Source of the DNA: Paenibacillus contaminans
GTDB taxonomy: Bacteria; Bacillota; Bacilli; Paenibacillales; NBRC-103111
Direction of reading: 5' to 3'
Assembly: GCF_003285015.1 (NCBI RefSeq)
Contig: NZ_QMFB01000027.1
Location: 59,100-123,099, forward strand
DNA length: 64,000 bases
Shown here: positions 41,844 through 50,588 of the stretch, piece after piece
Layout: each line of letters starts with the position of its first letter
Position numbering within the stretch: position 1 is the first letter of the stretch
The notes under the pieces: generated by a model
Seen by the model: the letters and a program-made list of their open reading frames with translations, nothing else
Told to the model about the DNA's origin: nothing
The model's database searches: none
Translations under genes and position numbers: made by a program

Positions 41844-43043
41844 ATGCCGCGAAAATGGTTTACGTCGTTCCTTATCGCCGTCCTGCTTTGTACCGCTACC
41901 GGCTGCTGGAACCGCCGGGAATTAAATACGCTCGGAATCGCCGTCGGATACGGTATGGATAAAGCGGGCGACCAGATTCAATTGTCCGTACAAGTCGTCG
42001 ATGCGGGAGAAGCGGCTCCGAGAAAAGGCGGAAGCAGCCTTTCCCCGGTTACCATGTATCGCGCAACGGGAAATACCGTATTCGAGGCCTTGCGCAAAAT
42101 GACGAAAGAAAGCCCGCGTAAAATTTACTCGTCCCACGTCCGCATCCTCGTCATCGGCGAAGCGCTAGCCCGAGAAGGCATTTCGGATGTGCTCGATTTT
42201 CTTTCGAGAGATCACGAGCTTCGCAACGATTTTTACATTGTAGTGGCCAAAAACACGAAAGCTGAAAACATCCTGAAAGTGATGACGTCGCTTGAAAAGA
42301 TACCTTCCATCAATATTTTCGATTCTCTGGAAGCGTCGGAGAGAGCATGGGCGCCTACGCGCAAGGTAACGTTGAACGAGCTTATAGCCGACCTGACCGG
42401 CCAAGGCAAACAAGCGGTGCTGACAGGCGTCGAGTCGAAGGGGGATAAAGAAGCGGGCAACACGAGAAAAAATGTCGAGACGATTGACTCTCCTAGTCGT
42501 GTATATTACTCCAGCCTGGCTGTGTTTGACGGCGATAAGCTGATCGGTTGGCTCACCGAGGAAGAGAGCAAAGCCTATAACTATTTGACCGATCATGTGA
42601 AAAGCACGATCGGCATTATGGATTGCCCGAAAGGAGGCCAACTGGCTTTCGAGGTCATCCGTTCGAAGACGGTTGTCAAAGGCAAGCTTACCGAAGGCAA
42701 GCCCGCGATCGATGTCAACCTGAAAATGGAGATGAACGTAGGGGAAGTCGCCTGCCGCATCGATCTGACAAAACCGCAAACGATTGCTGAAATAAAAAAA
42801 ATTTCGGATCAAACGGTGAAAAAATTTATTGAAGAAGCGATCGCCAAGATGCAAAAGCAATACAAAGTGGATATTTTCGGATTCGGGCAAGCGATTCACC
42901 GTGCGGAGCCGAAGCTTTGGAAAAAAATCGGCAAGGATTGGGACGCCCATTTCGTCAATCTTCCCGTAAACGTTAATGTGGACACAAGAATACGCCGACT
43001 GGGAACCGTGAGCAACTCGTTCATCGAGGAAATGAAAAAATAA
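41844..43043 (+). CDS. Spore germination receptor C subunit, Ger(x)C lipoprotein
   Basis: A 399-residue lipoprotein of the Ger(x)C family. The signal peptide (residues 4-20) ends at a CTATGC lipobox (Cys21), followed by WNRRELNTLGIAVGYGMDKA, a family signature. KIYSSHVRILVIGEALAREGI and the late EAIAKMQKQYKVDIFGFGQAIHR are also typical. C subunits sit on the outer face of the inner spore membrane and complete the receptor. The start has GAGGT about 11 bases upstream. It lies between A and the small D gene. Confidence 0.93.
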   Translation: MPRKWFTSFLIAVLLCTATGCWNRRELNTLGIAVGYGMDKAGDQIQLSVQVVDAGEAAPRKGGSSLSPVTMYRATGNTVFEALRKMTKESPRKIYSSHVRILVIGEALAREGISDVLDFLSRDHELRNDFYIVVAKNTKAENILKVMTSLEKIPSINIFDSLEASERAWAPTRKVTLNELIADLTGQGKQAVLTGVESKGDKEAGNTRKNVETIDSPSRVYYSSLAVFDGDKLIGWLTEEESKAYNYLTDHVKSTIGIMDCPKGGQLAFEVIRSKTVVKGKLTEGKPAIDVNLKMEMNVGEVACRIDLTKPQTIAEIKKISDQTVKKFIEEAIAKMQKQYKVDIFGFGQAIHRAEPKLWKKIGKDWDAHFVNLPVNVNVDTRIRRLGTVSNSFIEEMKK

Positions 43044-43056
43044 AGGAGCGAAGCCG

Positions 43057-43290
43057 ATGTGGGGCATTGCCGGAATCGCCGTCGTAACGGCTGCGATCGC
43101 GATGATCGAAGCGCCTTCTCTTTGGCGAAAAAAATGGAAAAAGGAGCTGTTCGTATTCGCCGTTCTTCTCGCCGCCGGAGCGGCGCTCAGCATTGCGCTC
43201 AGCTTGCATGTCGACATCCCGAACCTGCTCGATTTGATTACATTCGTGTACAAACCGATCAGTAAAGCTTTATCAAGCCTGTTGGAATAA
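43057..43290 (+). CDS. Small two-helix germination receptor D-type protein
   Basis: A 77-residue protein with two membrane helices (about residues 3-18 and 30-50) joined by a basic WRKKWKKE loop. Its size, two helices and place after the C gene match the D proteins found in many ger receptor operons, which change receptor response. It starts 13 bp after the C gene with AAAGGAG upstream. The family call rests mainly on context. Confidence 0.7.
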   Translation: MWGIAGIAVVTAAIAMIEAPSLWRKKWKKELFVFAVLLAAGAALSIALSLHVDIPNLLDLITFVYKPISKALSSLLE

Positions 43291-43316
43291 CATGCATAGC
43301 GTGGGAGGAGGCGAGA

Positions 43317-44411
43317 ATACTGGAATCCGGAAAAATTAGCGTACGTCAATTTACGATACTTGTCTTTCTTATTGCCGTCGGCGATTCGATTCTTATTTTG
43401 CCTGCCATTCCTGCCGCCGAGGCGAAGCAAGACGCCTGGTTATCCGGCATTCTCGGATTGCTCACAGGATTGCTTGTCGTTTATTTGATCGGAACGGTGG
43501 GCCGGCTTTATCCCCGTTTGAACCTGATTGAATGCAACGCCAAAATTTTCGGAGCCTGGTTTGGAACAATCGCTTCCTTGCTCTTCTTGGGGTACATTTA
43601 CTACAATGCCGTAGGTCTCGTCAGAATCATCAGCGATTTTATGGCTACGCAGATCATGCCGGAAACCCCCATCGACGCCGTACACATCTTGTTTCTAAGC
43701 ATTATCTTTATGAGTCTGAGGCTTGGACTGGAAACCATCGCACGGGCCAGCGAAATTTTTCTGCCCTGGTTCGTTCTGCTCTTCCTTGGGCTCGTGCTTT
43801 TTCTGGTGCCCCAAGTGGACATCGAGCAGCTTCATCCTTTTTTCGCCAACGGGATCAAACCGGTACTGCGGGGATCGATCTTCTCGGCAACCAATCCGTA
43901 TATAGAGCTGGTCCCCTTGCTGATGATTTTCCCGTATGTCAATAGAACGGAAAAGCTTCGCAAACACCTGGTAGCGGGCGCGCTTTTTGCCGGAATTGTA
44001 TTGGTCATCATGATCGCGCTGTCCATCCTCGTGCTCGGCGCCGATTTTACATCCAGAAACATGTACCCCAGCTATACGCTGGCCAAACAAATAAGCATCG
44101 GCCATTTTATTGAAAGACTAGAAGTGATTATGGCCATCATGTGGATTATAACGGTTTTTGTAAAAGCTTCTATTTTCACATACCTGCTGCAGCTTGGCCT
44201 TGCACAACTGCTCAAACTGAGAGATACCCGCGTGCTGGCTCTGCCGCTGGTCTTTATTTTAGCCGGCTCCGCCACCGCTTTTGCTCCGAATATTACGAGC
44301 TTTAATTACGCGACAACGTCCTATTGGCCTTTTTTCGATATGACATTCGGCCTGGCCTTACCTGTCCTGCTTATAGGCGTGCATGCTCTTCGCAGAAGGG
44401 GAGGAGCGTAA
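43317..44411 (+). CDS. Spore germination receptor B subunit, copy 2, with non-standard start
   Basis: About 364 residues with ten helices, of the GerKB family. It reads LESGKISVRQFTIL, then AEAKQDAWLSGILGLLTG, VRIISDFMATQIMPETPID, GLETIARASEIFLPW and SYTLAKQISIGHFIERLEVIMAIMW. No ATG, GTG or TTG in frame lies before the first helix; the first is TTG 43398, which would remove that helix. By alignment with the other three copies the start codon position is ATA 43317, followed by CTG 43320. GGAGGAGG lies five to eight bases upstream of these. So initiation at ATA or CTG, or a sequencing error, must be assumed. Confidence 0.8.
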   Translation: MLESGKISVRQFTILVFLIAVGDSILILPAIPAAEAKQDAWLSGILGLLTGLLVVYLIGTVGRLYPRLNLIECNAKIFGAWFGTIASLLFLGYIYYNAVGLVRIISDFMATQIMPETPIDAVHILFLSIIFMSLRLGLETIARASEIFLPWFVLLFLGLVLFLVPQVDIEQLHPFFANGIKPVLRGSIFSATNPYIELVPLLMIFPYVNRTEKLRKHLVAGALFAGIVLVIMIALSILVLGADFTSRNMYPSYTLAKQISIGHFIERLEVIMAIMWIITVFVKASIFTYLLQLGLAQLLKLRDTRVLALPLVFILAGSATAFAPNITSFNYATTSYWPFFDMTFGLALPVLLIGVHALRRRGGA

Positions 44412-44412
44412 G

Positions 44413-45519
44413 ATGCTCGAAAAAGGCAAAATCAGCGTCCGGCAATTCTCCATGATGGTCGCGTTTTTTATCGTCGGCAGCGCCATTCTGATCATTCCTT
44501 CGATCCTTGCCGCCAAGGCCAAACAGGATGCCTGGATCGCGGCCCTGCTGTCGATCAGCCTCGGCCTCTTGATCATTCCGCTGTACCATGCGCTCGGCAA
44601 ACGATTTCCTGACAAGAACTTCGCCCAATACTGCGAAGTGATTTTAGGGCGATGGCCGGGAAAAACGGCTTTTTTTCTGTTTCTTACGTATCCTTTGATC
44701 GGCGCTGCGTTAACGCTCCGCAACATCGGGGACTTCATGTCGACACAAATTTTGCGGGAAACGCCGATCCAAGCCATACATATTCTTTTTATTGCCGTTG
44801 TCGTCATGGGAGTCAGACTGGGGCTGGAGCCGCTCGCCCGCGCTGCGGAGCTGTTTTTTCCGTGGATTTCCATGTTATCTATCGTTCTGATCGTGCTCGT
44901 GTCTCCGCAAATGAAGGCGGCCAACATGCTGCCGGTTCTCGAGAACGGCTTCATGCCGGTCGTGAAAGGTTCGATCCCGTTTATCACGTTTCCTTTTCTT
45001 GGAACCGTCGTATTTTTGATGCTTTATCCGGCGGTCAACCGAATCGAAAAAGCGGGAAAAGCGATGTTTGTGGGAGAGCTTGTCGGAGGGTTGTTACTGA
45101 TTGTCATTACCGTACTGGGGATCACCGTGATCGGCCCCGAGCAGTTGGTGCGGAGCAGCTTTCCCAGCTACGAGATAGCACAAAGAATCAGTATCGGCGA
45201 CTTCCTGGAACGAATTGAAGCGATCATGGCCATCATCTGGGTTCTATCGATCTTCTTCAGATTAAGCGTGCTGATCTATGTGCTGGCGCTTGGTCTTGCA
45301 CAAGTCTTCAACTTTCGGGAACACAGATTTTTGGTGGTTCCGGTAGGCTTCTTGATCGTCCCCTGCTCCATATTGTTCGTGCCGAGCAGCACCTACTTGT
45401 CCAATTTCAATCAAACCATCCTGCCGGTATATTTGCCTACGTTCGGCTTGTTTCTGCCTCTGTTGCTGCTGGTTGTTGCCGTCATTCGCAAGAAAGGGTC
45501 CCGAAGAGTAAACGGTTAA
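44413..45519 (+). CDS. Spore germination receptor B subunit, copy 3
   Basis: A 368-residue B-type permease that starts MLEKGKISVRQFSMMV. It has LAAKAKQDAWIAALLSISLG, RNIGDFMSTQILRETPIQ, LGLEPLARAAELFFPW and the segment SYEIAQRISIGDFLERIEAIMAIIW. ATG 44413 comes one base after the stop of copy 2 and has GGGGAGGAG six bases upstream. Many stretches are nearly identical to copy 4, so the two probably arose by recent tandem duplication. Confidence 0.9.
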   Translation: MLEKGKISVRQFSMMVAFFIVGSAILIIPSILAAKAKQDAWIAALLSISLGLLIIPLYHALGKRFPDKNFAQYCEVILGRWPGKTAFFLFLTYPLIGAALTLRNIGDFMSTQILRETPIQAIHILFIAVVVMGVRLGLEPLARAAELFFPWISMLSIVLIVLVSPQMKAANMLPVLENGFMPVVKGSIPFITFPFLGTVVFLMLYPAVNRIEKAGKAMFVGELVGGLLLIVITVLGITVIGPEQLVRSSFPSYEIAQRISIGDFLERIEAIMAIIWVLSIFFRLSVLIYVLALGLAQVFNFREHRFLVVPVGFLIVPCSILFVPSSTYLSNFNQTILPVYLPTFGLFLPLLLLVVAVIRKKGSRRVNG

Positions 45520-45608
45520 CCAAAGAAAGCTTCCGGATTCATGCTTTTGTTTCCCGGTCGGCATGGCTTTACAGTTCGAATTTCCCATGTTTTTGGAGGT
45601 GAACGGAG

Positions 45609-46706
45609 ATGCTCGAAAAAGGCAAAATAAACATTCGTCAATTTACGATACTCGTTACTTTATATATGGTCGGCAGCGCCATTCTGATCATTCCTTCGCT
45701 TCTTGCCTCCAAGGCTAAACAGGATGCCTGGATTGCCGGTATTGCCGCAGTATGTCTCAGCTTGCTTATCGTCCCTCTCTACATCGCTCTCGGGAAGCGA
45801 TTTCCGAACAAGACAATCGCCGAATACAGCGAACTGATTTTAGGCCGTTGGCTGGGGAAAGCGGCCTTTGCGCTGTTTCTCCTTTATGTGTTTGTCAGCG
45901 CGGTATTAACGCTTCGTAACATCGGAGATTTTATGACATCACAAATCATGCAGGCTACTCCGATTCAAGCCGTTCACATTCTCTTTATGTTCGTTGTCGT
46001 GATGGGGGTCAGGCTCGGTCTGGAGCCTTTGGCGCGCGCAGCGGAGCTTTTCTTCCCTTGGACCGTCCTGCTCATTATCGCCTTGGTCGTGATGCTGGCG
46101 CCGGAGATGAAGGCGGCCAACATGCAGCCCGTCTTGGCGGAAGGGTTCTTTCCCGTGCTGAAGGCGATCGTCTCCTTTTCCACCTTTCCGTTTCTCGGGT
46201 CCGTCACATTCCTAATGATTGTTCCTATGGCGAACCGAGTCGAGAAAGTCGGGGAGGCTTTTTTTGCGGGCGTCCTTCTCGGAGGGGTCATATTAACGGT
46301 CATCGCAGTTGTGGGCATTGCTGTGATGGGGGTCGACCAGGCGTCCCGTCAAAATTTTCCGAGTTACGAAATAGCAAGAAGAATCAGCATTGGCGATTTC
46401 TTGGAACGCATCGAAGCGATTATGGCCATTATCTGGTTTGTTACGATCTATTTTAGACTGAGCATCATGCATTACGTGCTTTCTCTAGGCATCGCGCAAA
46501 CGCTGCGCTTACGCGACTACCGGGTTCTGGCAGTCCCTTTGGGCTTCATTATCATCGTATTTTCCATCATTTCAGTGCCGAACTCCACTTATTTGTCCAC
46601 ATTTAATAAGATCACTTTGCCATTATTCATCTTTACCCTCGCCCTGCTTCTGCCTTTGCTGCTGCTGGTTGTCGCCGCTATTCGAAAAGTCAGATCCGGA
46701 GCTTGA
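45609..46706 (+). CDS. Spore germination receptor B subunit, copy 4
   Basis: A 365-residue B-type permease, closest to copy 3. It starts MLEKGKINIRQFTIL and has LASKAKQDAWIAGIAAVCLS, RNIGDFMTSQIMQATPIQ, LGLEPLARAAELFFPW and SYEIARRISIGDFLERIEAIMAIIW. GGAGGTG lies eight bases before the ATG. An 89-bp gap separates it from copy 3. It is the last gene of the ger cluster; no strong terminator with a T-run follows on the plus strand. Confidence 0.9.
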   Translation: MLEKGKINIRQFTILVTLYMVGSAILIIPSLLASKAKQDAWIAGIAAVCLSLLIVPLYIALGKRFPNKTIAEYSELILGRWLGKAAFALFLLYVFVSAVLTLRNIGDFMTSQIMQATPIQAVHILFMFVVVMGVRLGLEPLARAAELFFPWTVLLIIALVVMLAPEMKAANMQPVLAEGFFPVLKAIVSFSTFPFLGSVTFLMIVPMANRVEKVGEAFFAGVLLGGVILTVIAVVGIAVMGVDQASRQNFPSYEIARRISIGDFLERIEAIMAIIWFVTIYFRLSIMHYVLSLGIAQTLRLRDYRVLAVPLGFIIIVFSIISVPNSTYLSTFNKITLPLFIFTLALLLPLLLLVVAAIRKVRSGA

Positions 46707-46837
46707 AGCATGGAGCGGCGGCAGTAAGGCTCAAGGATAAGCTTAGGGCAATGCGGCGTTTAGGGGGAAATCGAACAATGCGATTCTCTCGACATACGGA
46801 TTTTGCGCTAAGCCTTTAGAATGTCTTTTAAATGAAA

Positions 46838-46865
46838 GCGTGCTGCGAATGAATCCGCAGCACGC
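46838..46865 (-). terminator. Hairpin after the transglutaminase gene
   Basis: GCGTGCTGCG and CGCAGCACGC form a perfect 10-bp stem around eight bases. On the minus strand it is followed by TTTCATTT, an imperfect T-run. It may serve both convergent units. Confidence 0.6.
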
Positions 46866-46871
46866 CGTTCA

Positions 46872-49364
46872 CTACGGCTTGCGGCTCTCCGCACCGCCGC
46901 CGTTAAGCTTGTTCCACAGCTCCTCGATTCGCGGCTTCGGCAGCGTGCGAGCCGGACGCGCATCGTAACGGACCGCCTCGTACAGCCTTGCGAGCTCGAA
47001 CAGCGCCTCGCGCCGATCGTTTTCAAGACCTGTTCGCGACAATACGTACTCGCGAATCGTTTCATCGGGTCTGCGGCCGCCGAATTTACGGAACAGCCGC
47101 AGCCACAGCTTGTCGAGCGTACGCTGCAAATGTTCCGGGCCCCTCTGATTGCGCCGGAGACTGCGAAGCAGCAGCCAGACCGCCAGCCGTTTCCGCAGCA
47201 GCCAAACAAGCAGTGCCAGCGCCGCGAGCAAAGCCAGCCCTGCGGCGATCAGCTTCGCACGATCGCGAAGAAAGCCGGCCAGGGGAGCGGTTTCGAGCGA
47301 TGCGCGCTTTTCGAGCCCGGAGCCGAAACGCTGCAAGCGTTCGAGCCATGTACCCGGCTCGGCGCTGCCCGTCTCCGGCGCAACGGAAACGGGTTTCATA
47401 TCGCTAACGTCGTTCCCTTGCGAGGCGGCCCCGGCAAAGCCGGGCGTAGGCTCGAACGGAACCCAGCCGCTCTCCGGAAAATAAACCTCTACCCAGGAAT
47501 GGGCGTTCCGGTTGCGTACCGTCGCTTGGTAGAAGGTACGGCCTGCCGCGGCGTCCGCCGTCAAAGCCGCCTCCATCGCGTTTGACGCTGCGGCATGCTG
47601 CATCAGCGGCATATCGCCTGCCGGCGACAGCTCGCCGGGCGCATAACCCTTCACCCAGCGCGCCGGAATGCCGATCGAGCGCAGCATGACGACCATCGCC
47701 GTCGAAAAATGATCGCAGTAGCCGACCTTCTGCTCGAACAGGAAGCTGTCTACGAAATCTTCGCGCCCCGCCGGTACTTTCGGCTTATCCAAGCTATAGG
47801 TGTAGTGAGTCTTCAAATACGCCGAAATGGCGGATGCCCGGTCGTAAGCGTTGCCGGCAGACGCGGCGGCTGCGGACGCCAGTTCGGACACTCGCTTCGG
47901 CAGCGAGTCCGGCAGCTGCAAATATGCGGCGCGAATGTCCGGGGGATAGTCCGCCGTTTCGCTGCGCAGACGCTGCGCGTCCGATATGGGCGGCGCGACC
48001 TCCAGCTTATAATAAGCAAGCGGGTCGACGCCGTTTCGGGTCACATAACGGCCCGACCGCATGTTCATAAACAGCGAGTCCGCTTTGATGATTTTACCGC
48101 TGTCCGCGATCATAGGCCCGACGCTTGCGATCGATCCGCCGGCGAACAGCTGGTCGCTGCGGCTCCCCCGGTTCAGCAGCACTTCTTGGAGAATCGTCCC
48201 CGCCCCGCCGCCGTTCGTTTGCGACGCTGCCGTTAAGCGCTCTTCAGCGGAGCCGGCAGCGGCGACTTCCGGCTGAGCCTGGTTTTGATAAGGCTGCAGC
48301 TCCGTTTCGTCGTCAAGCCCAATCCAGCCTTGCCCCGTATACACGCTTTTGGATTCGCCGCGCCAATAGGTCGGCTGCGTCGTCCGCGCAATGAACGCGA
48401 TGCCGTCGTCCGTGCGCAGCGGATAACCCAGCCGCGTATCGTCATTCCCGTAGCCGGCTTTCGCCGCGATCGCCGCGCCGGAGTCGGTGAACGCCGATAG
48501 CGCTCGCCCGGCCGCGCCATGACCGATTCGATCAAACAATCGTTCCCAGCTCTCCATGCTAAGCGGTTCCACCGTTCGCTGCTCCGTACCCGCCGCCGAC
48601 ATGCCGATTCCTGCAGAGACGCCGGCAAGCACGACGGCGATGGCGATCCAGCCGAACGGCCAGCCCGCCGTTCCGCTTCCGGCCCCAAACATGCGCTCGA
48701 TGCGAGGCAGCTGAAGCAGCGCCGTCAGCAGAAGCCCGAGCAGAAGCGCCCTTACGATCGCCGCCGTCGTGTCAAGCCCCGGCCACAGCTGCAGCACAAT
48801 CAAATAAAGAAGCGTCAGAAGGACGAACCAAAGCGATTGCTTCCTATATGTAAATACCGATTGAATGACGCCCGCGAGCAGCGCCCAGCCACCCAGAAAA
48901 AGCAGCGTCCGGTTTTCTCCGCCGATCGAGCCCGGGTCGCCGCGCAGCGCCGCTTCGAAGTCCTGCAAGCTTGCTGCAGCGTAGTCTGCCGGCCACCGGA
49001 ACGAAATGACGGCTCCCCAATCGTACAACCAGCCGACGCACAGCCATGCGGCGAGCAGCTTAAGGACGGCTCCGGGGAGCCAATGCAGCCGCAGCCAATC
49101 CGCCAGCAAAAATATGCCTATGGCCGTTAACAGCGGGCCGATCACCTGCTGCGTGTTCGCTTCCGACAGCTCGGCGATCGGCAGCAGCCATTCCCGCAGC
49201 AGCATAAACAGCAGCAGCGCTGCAGCCCCTTCGCGCAGCCAGGAGCGTTCGCCTGCCGGCGAAGCGCAAGCTGCACGGGGCTCTGCCTCGGCTGCCTGCG
49301 TCGCGCCCGCTGCGCGGGCAGCCGCGATACCGGAGGCGCTGCGTTCAAGCTCCGTCCGCCGCAT
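46872..49364 (-). CDS. yebA: Transglutaminase-domain membrane protein (TgpA/YebA-like)
   Basis: An 830-residue membrane protein. About six or seven membrane helices occupy residues 45-260. An extracytoplasmic transglutaminase core has Cys550 in FEQKVGYCDHFSTAMV, His622 in NAHSWVEVYFPESGW and FEPTPGF. A further helix lies at about 705-725, and a cytoplasmic C-terminal tail (DUF4129-like) has HLQRTLDKLWLRLFRKFGGRRPDETI. Such proteins are always linked to a DUF58 protein and a MoxR ATPase, as here. The biochemical role is not settled. GGAGGTGAG lies upstream of the start, which overlaps the DUF58 gene by 20 bp. Confidence 0.88.
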   Translation of the reverse strand: MRRTELERSASGIAAARAAGATQAAEAEPRAACASPAGERSWLREGAAALLLFMLLREWLLPIAELSEANTQQVIGPLLTAIGIFLLADWLRLHWLPGAVLKLLAAWLCVGWLYDWGAVISFRWPADYAAASLQDFEAALRGDPGSIGGENRTLLFLGGWALLAGVIQSVFTYRKQSLWFVLLTLLYLIVLQLWPGLDTTAAIVRALLLGLLLTALLQLPRIERMFGAGSGTAGWPFGWIAIAVVLAGVSAGIGMSAAGTEQRTVEPLSMESWERLFDRIGHGAAGRALSAFTDSGAAIAAKAGYGNDDTRLGYPLRTDDGIAFIARTTQPTYWRGESKSVYTGQGWIGLDDETELQPYQNQAQPEVAAAGSAEERLTAASQTNGGGAGTILQEVLLNRGSRSDQLFAGGSIASVGPMIADSGKIIKADSLFMNMRSGRYVTRNGVDPLAYYKLEVAPPISDAQRLRSETADYPPDIRAAYLQLPDSLPKRVSELASAAAASAGNAYDRASAISAYLKTHYTYSLDKPKVPAGREDFVDSFLFEQKVGYCDHFSTAMVVMLRSIGIPARWVKGYAPGELSPAGDMPLMQHAAASNAMEAALTADAAAGRTFYQATVRNRNAHSWVEVYFPESGWVPFEPTPGFAGAASQGNDVSDMKPVSVAPETGSAEPGTWLERLQRFGSGLEKRASLETAPLAGFLRDRAKLIAAGLALLAALALLVWLLRKRLAVWLLLRSLRRNQRGPEHLQRTLDKLWLRLFRKFGGRRPDETIREYVLSRTGLENDRREALFELARLYEAVRYDARPARTLPKPRIEELWNKLNGGGAESRKP

Positions 49365-50574
49365 AAGCGCTCACCTCCGTCCCGCCGTGCGTGCAAGCCA
49401 CCGGCGCGAAGGCGCAGCCTGCGCCTTCGAAGCGGCTGCGCCATTGGCGCACGTCATTCGGCAGCACCGCATGCGTATGCACGTAGAGTACCTGCACCTT
49501 GCGCCGCCGCGCGCTCAGCTGCTGCGCCGCCGCAAGCAGCCCGTCGCTCAGCGCTGACGTCACGCAGACGACGGTGTACGCCGGCGGCAGCGTCCGCGCG
49601 TGCCGCAGCAGCTCGTCGGCGTAAACGTTGCGCCCCGCGGCGGCGGGCTCAAGGGCCGCCAGCTGCGCATAACCCCATGCGAGGTTGTCGGCGCGCACAT
49701 GTGCCGTCACCTCGCGGCTGCCTGCGCGGCAAACGAGCCCTGCCGGGCAACGCGCCTCCGCGGCATAGCGGAGCAACCCCGCCGCCAGCTGCACGGCTGA
49801 CTCGAACGGCTCCGCACGCTGCCCGGCCGCCCCGCTGCCTGCAGCTCCCGCCGCCGCCGCGTCCAAATAAACCATAAGCGATTCGGAAGGATACGCTTCC
49901 TCCTCGCGCGATTTGAGCGACCCGCAACGCGCGGTCGCTTTCCAATGGATGCGCCGCGGCGGATCGCTTTCCGCGTAATCGCGCACCGTTCCCCCCAACC
50001 GCGTATTGCCGGCCGGCGGAAACAGCATGATGCGGCCCTCTTCGCCATGGCCGCCGCGAACTCGCCAGCGGCGTATATCGTACGGCCGCGGATAAACGGT
50101 CAGCGTCTCCTCTGCAGACGCGCGCCGCACGGATTGAAGCAGTCCGAACATATCGCCGGTCACCGCTGCGACCGGCTGCGCGCGGTACACACCGCGGTTC
50201 AGCCGCTTCATCGTGTACGTGCATGTCAACCTGCGGCGAAACCACGGAAACAGCACACGGCTGAAACGAATACCGTCCGTTCTGCCCTCGGCGAGCCATT
50301 CCTCGCGAACGACGAGCCAAACGAGCGGCAGCCACGACTTATGCGTCAAACGCAGCGTTACCTGCACGTCGCCGCCCGAAAGCGCGACGCTTTGCGACAG
50401 CGTGCGCTCCGCCCGCAGTCCGCGCAAGCTGAGCAGCTGAACGCAGACCGCATAAAGCAGCAGCGCGCCGAAGCTGTATACGAGAAGCCATGCGCTGTGC
50501 CCGCCGCGGGCTGCGGCCAGCGCCAGCGAGAAGCCCCACAGGGCGGCCATGCCGGCAAATGATCTCCATCGCAT
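49345..50574 (-). CDS. yeaD: DUF58 domain protein (YeaD-like)
   Basis: A 409-residue protein. Two hydrophobic segments near the N-terminus (about residues 6-22 and 26-45) precede an extended region and the DUF58 core with GNTRLGGTVRDYAESDPPRRIHWKATARCGSLKSREEEA. This is followed by a von-Willebrand-like fold. The function is unknown, but it is the fixed partner of MoxR ATPases and TgpA-type transglutaminases. ATG 50574 is nine bases after GAGGGGG, which overlaps the stop of the MoxR gene; two alternative starts lie within 18 bp. Codon use is very GC-rich. Confidence 0.85.
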   Translation of the reverse strand: MRWRSFAGMAALWGFSLALAAARGGHSAWLLVYSFGALLLYAVCVQLLSLRGLRAERTLSQSVALSGGDVQVTLRLTHKSWLPLVWLVVREEWLAEGRTDGIRFSRVLFPWFRRRLTCTYTMKRLNRGVYRAQPVAAVTGDMFGLLQSVRRASAEETLTVYPRPYDIRRWRVRGGHGEEGRIMLFPPAGNTRLGGTVRDYAESDPPRRIHWKATARCGSLKSREEEAYPSESLMVYLDAAAAGAAGSGAAGQRAEPFESAVQLAAGLLRYAAEARCPAGLVCRAGSREVTAHVRADNLAWGYAQLAALEPAAAGRNVYADELLRHARTLPPAYTVVCVTSALSDGLLAAAQQLSARRRKVQVLYVHTHAVLPNDVRQWRSRFEGAGCAFAPVACTHGGTEVSAYAADGA

Positions 50575-50588
50575 GATCATCCGCCCCC

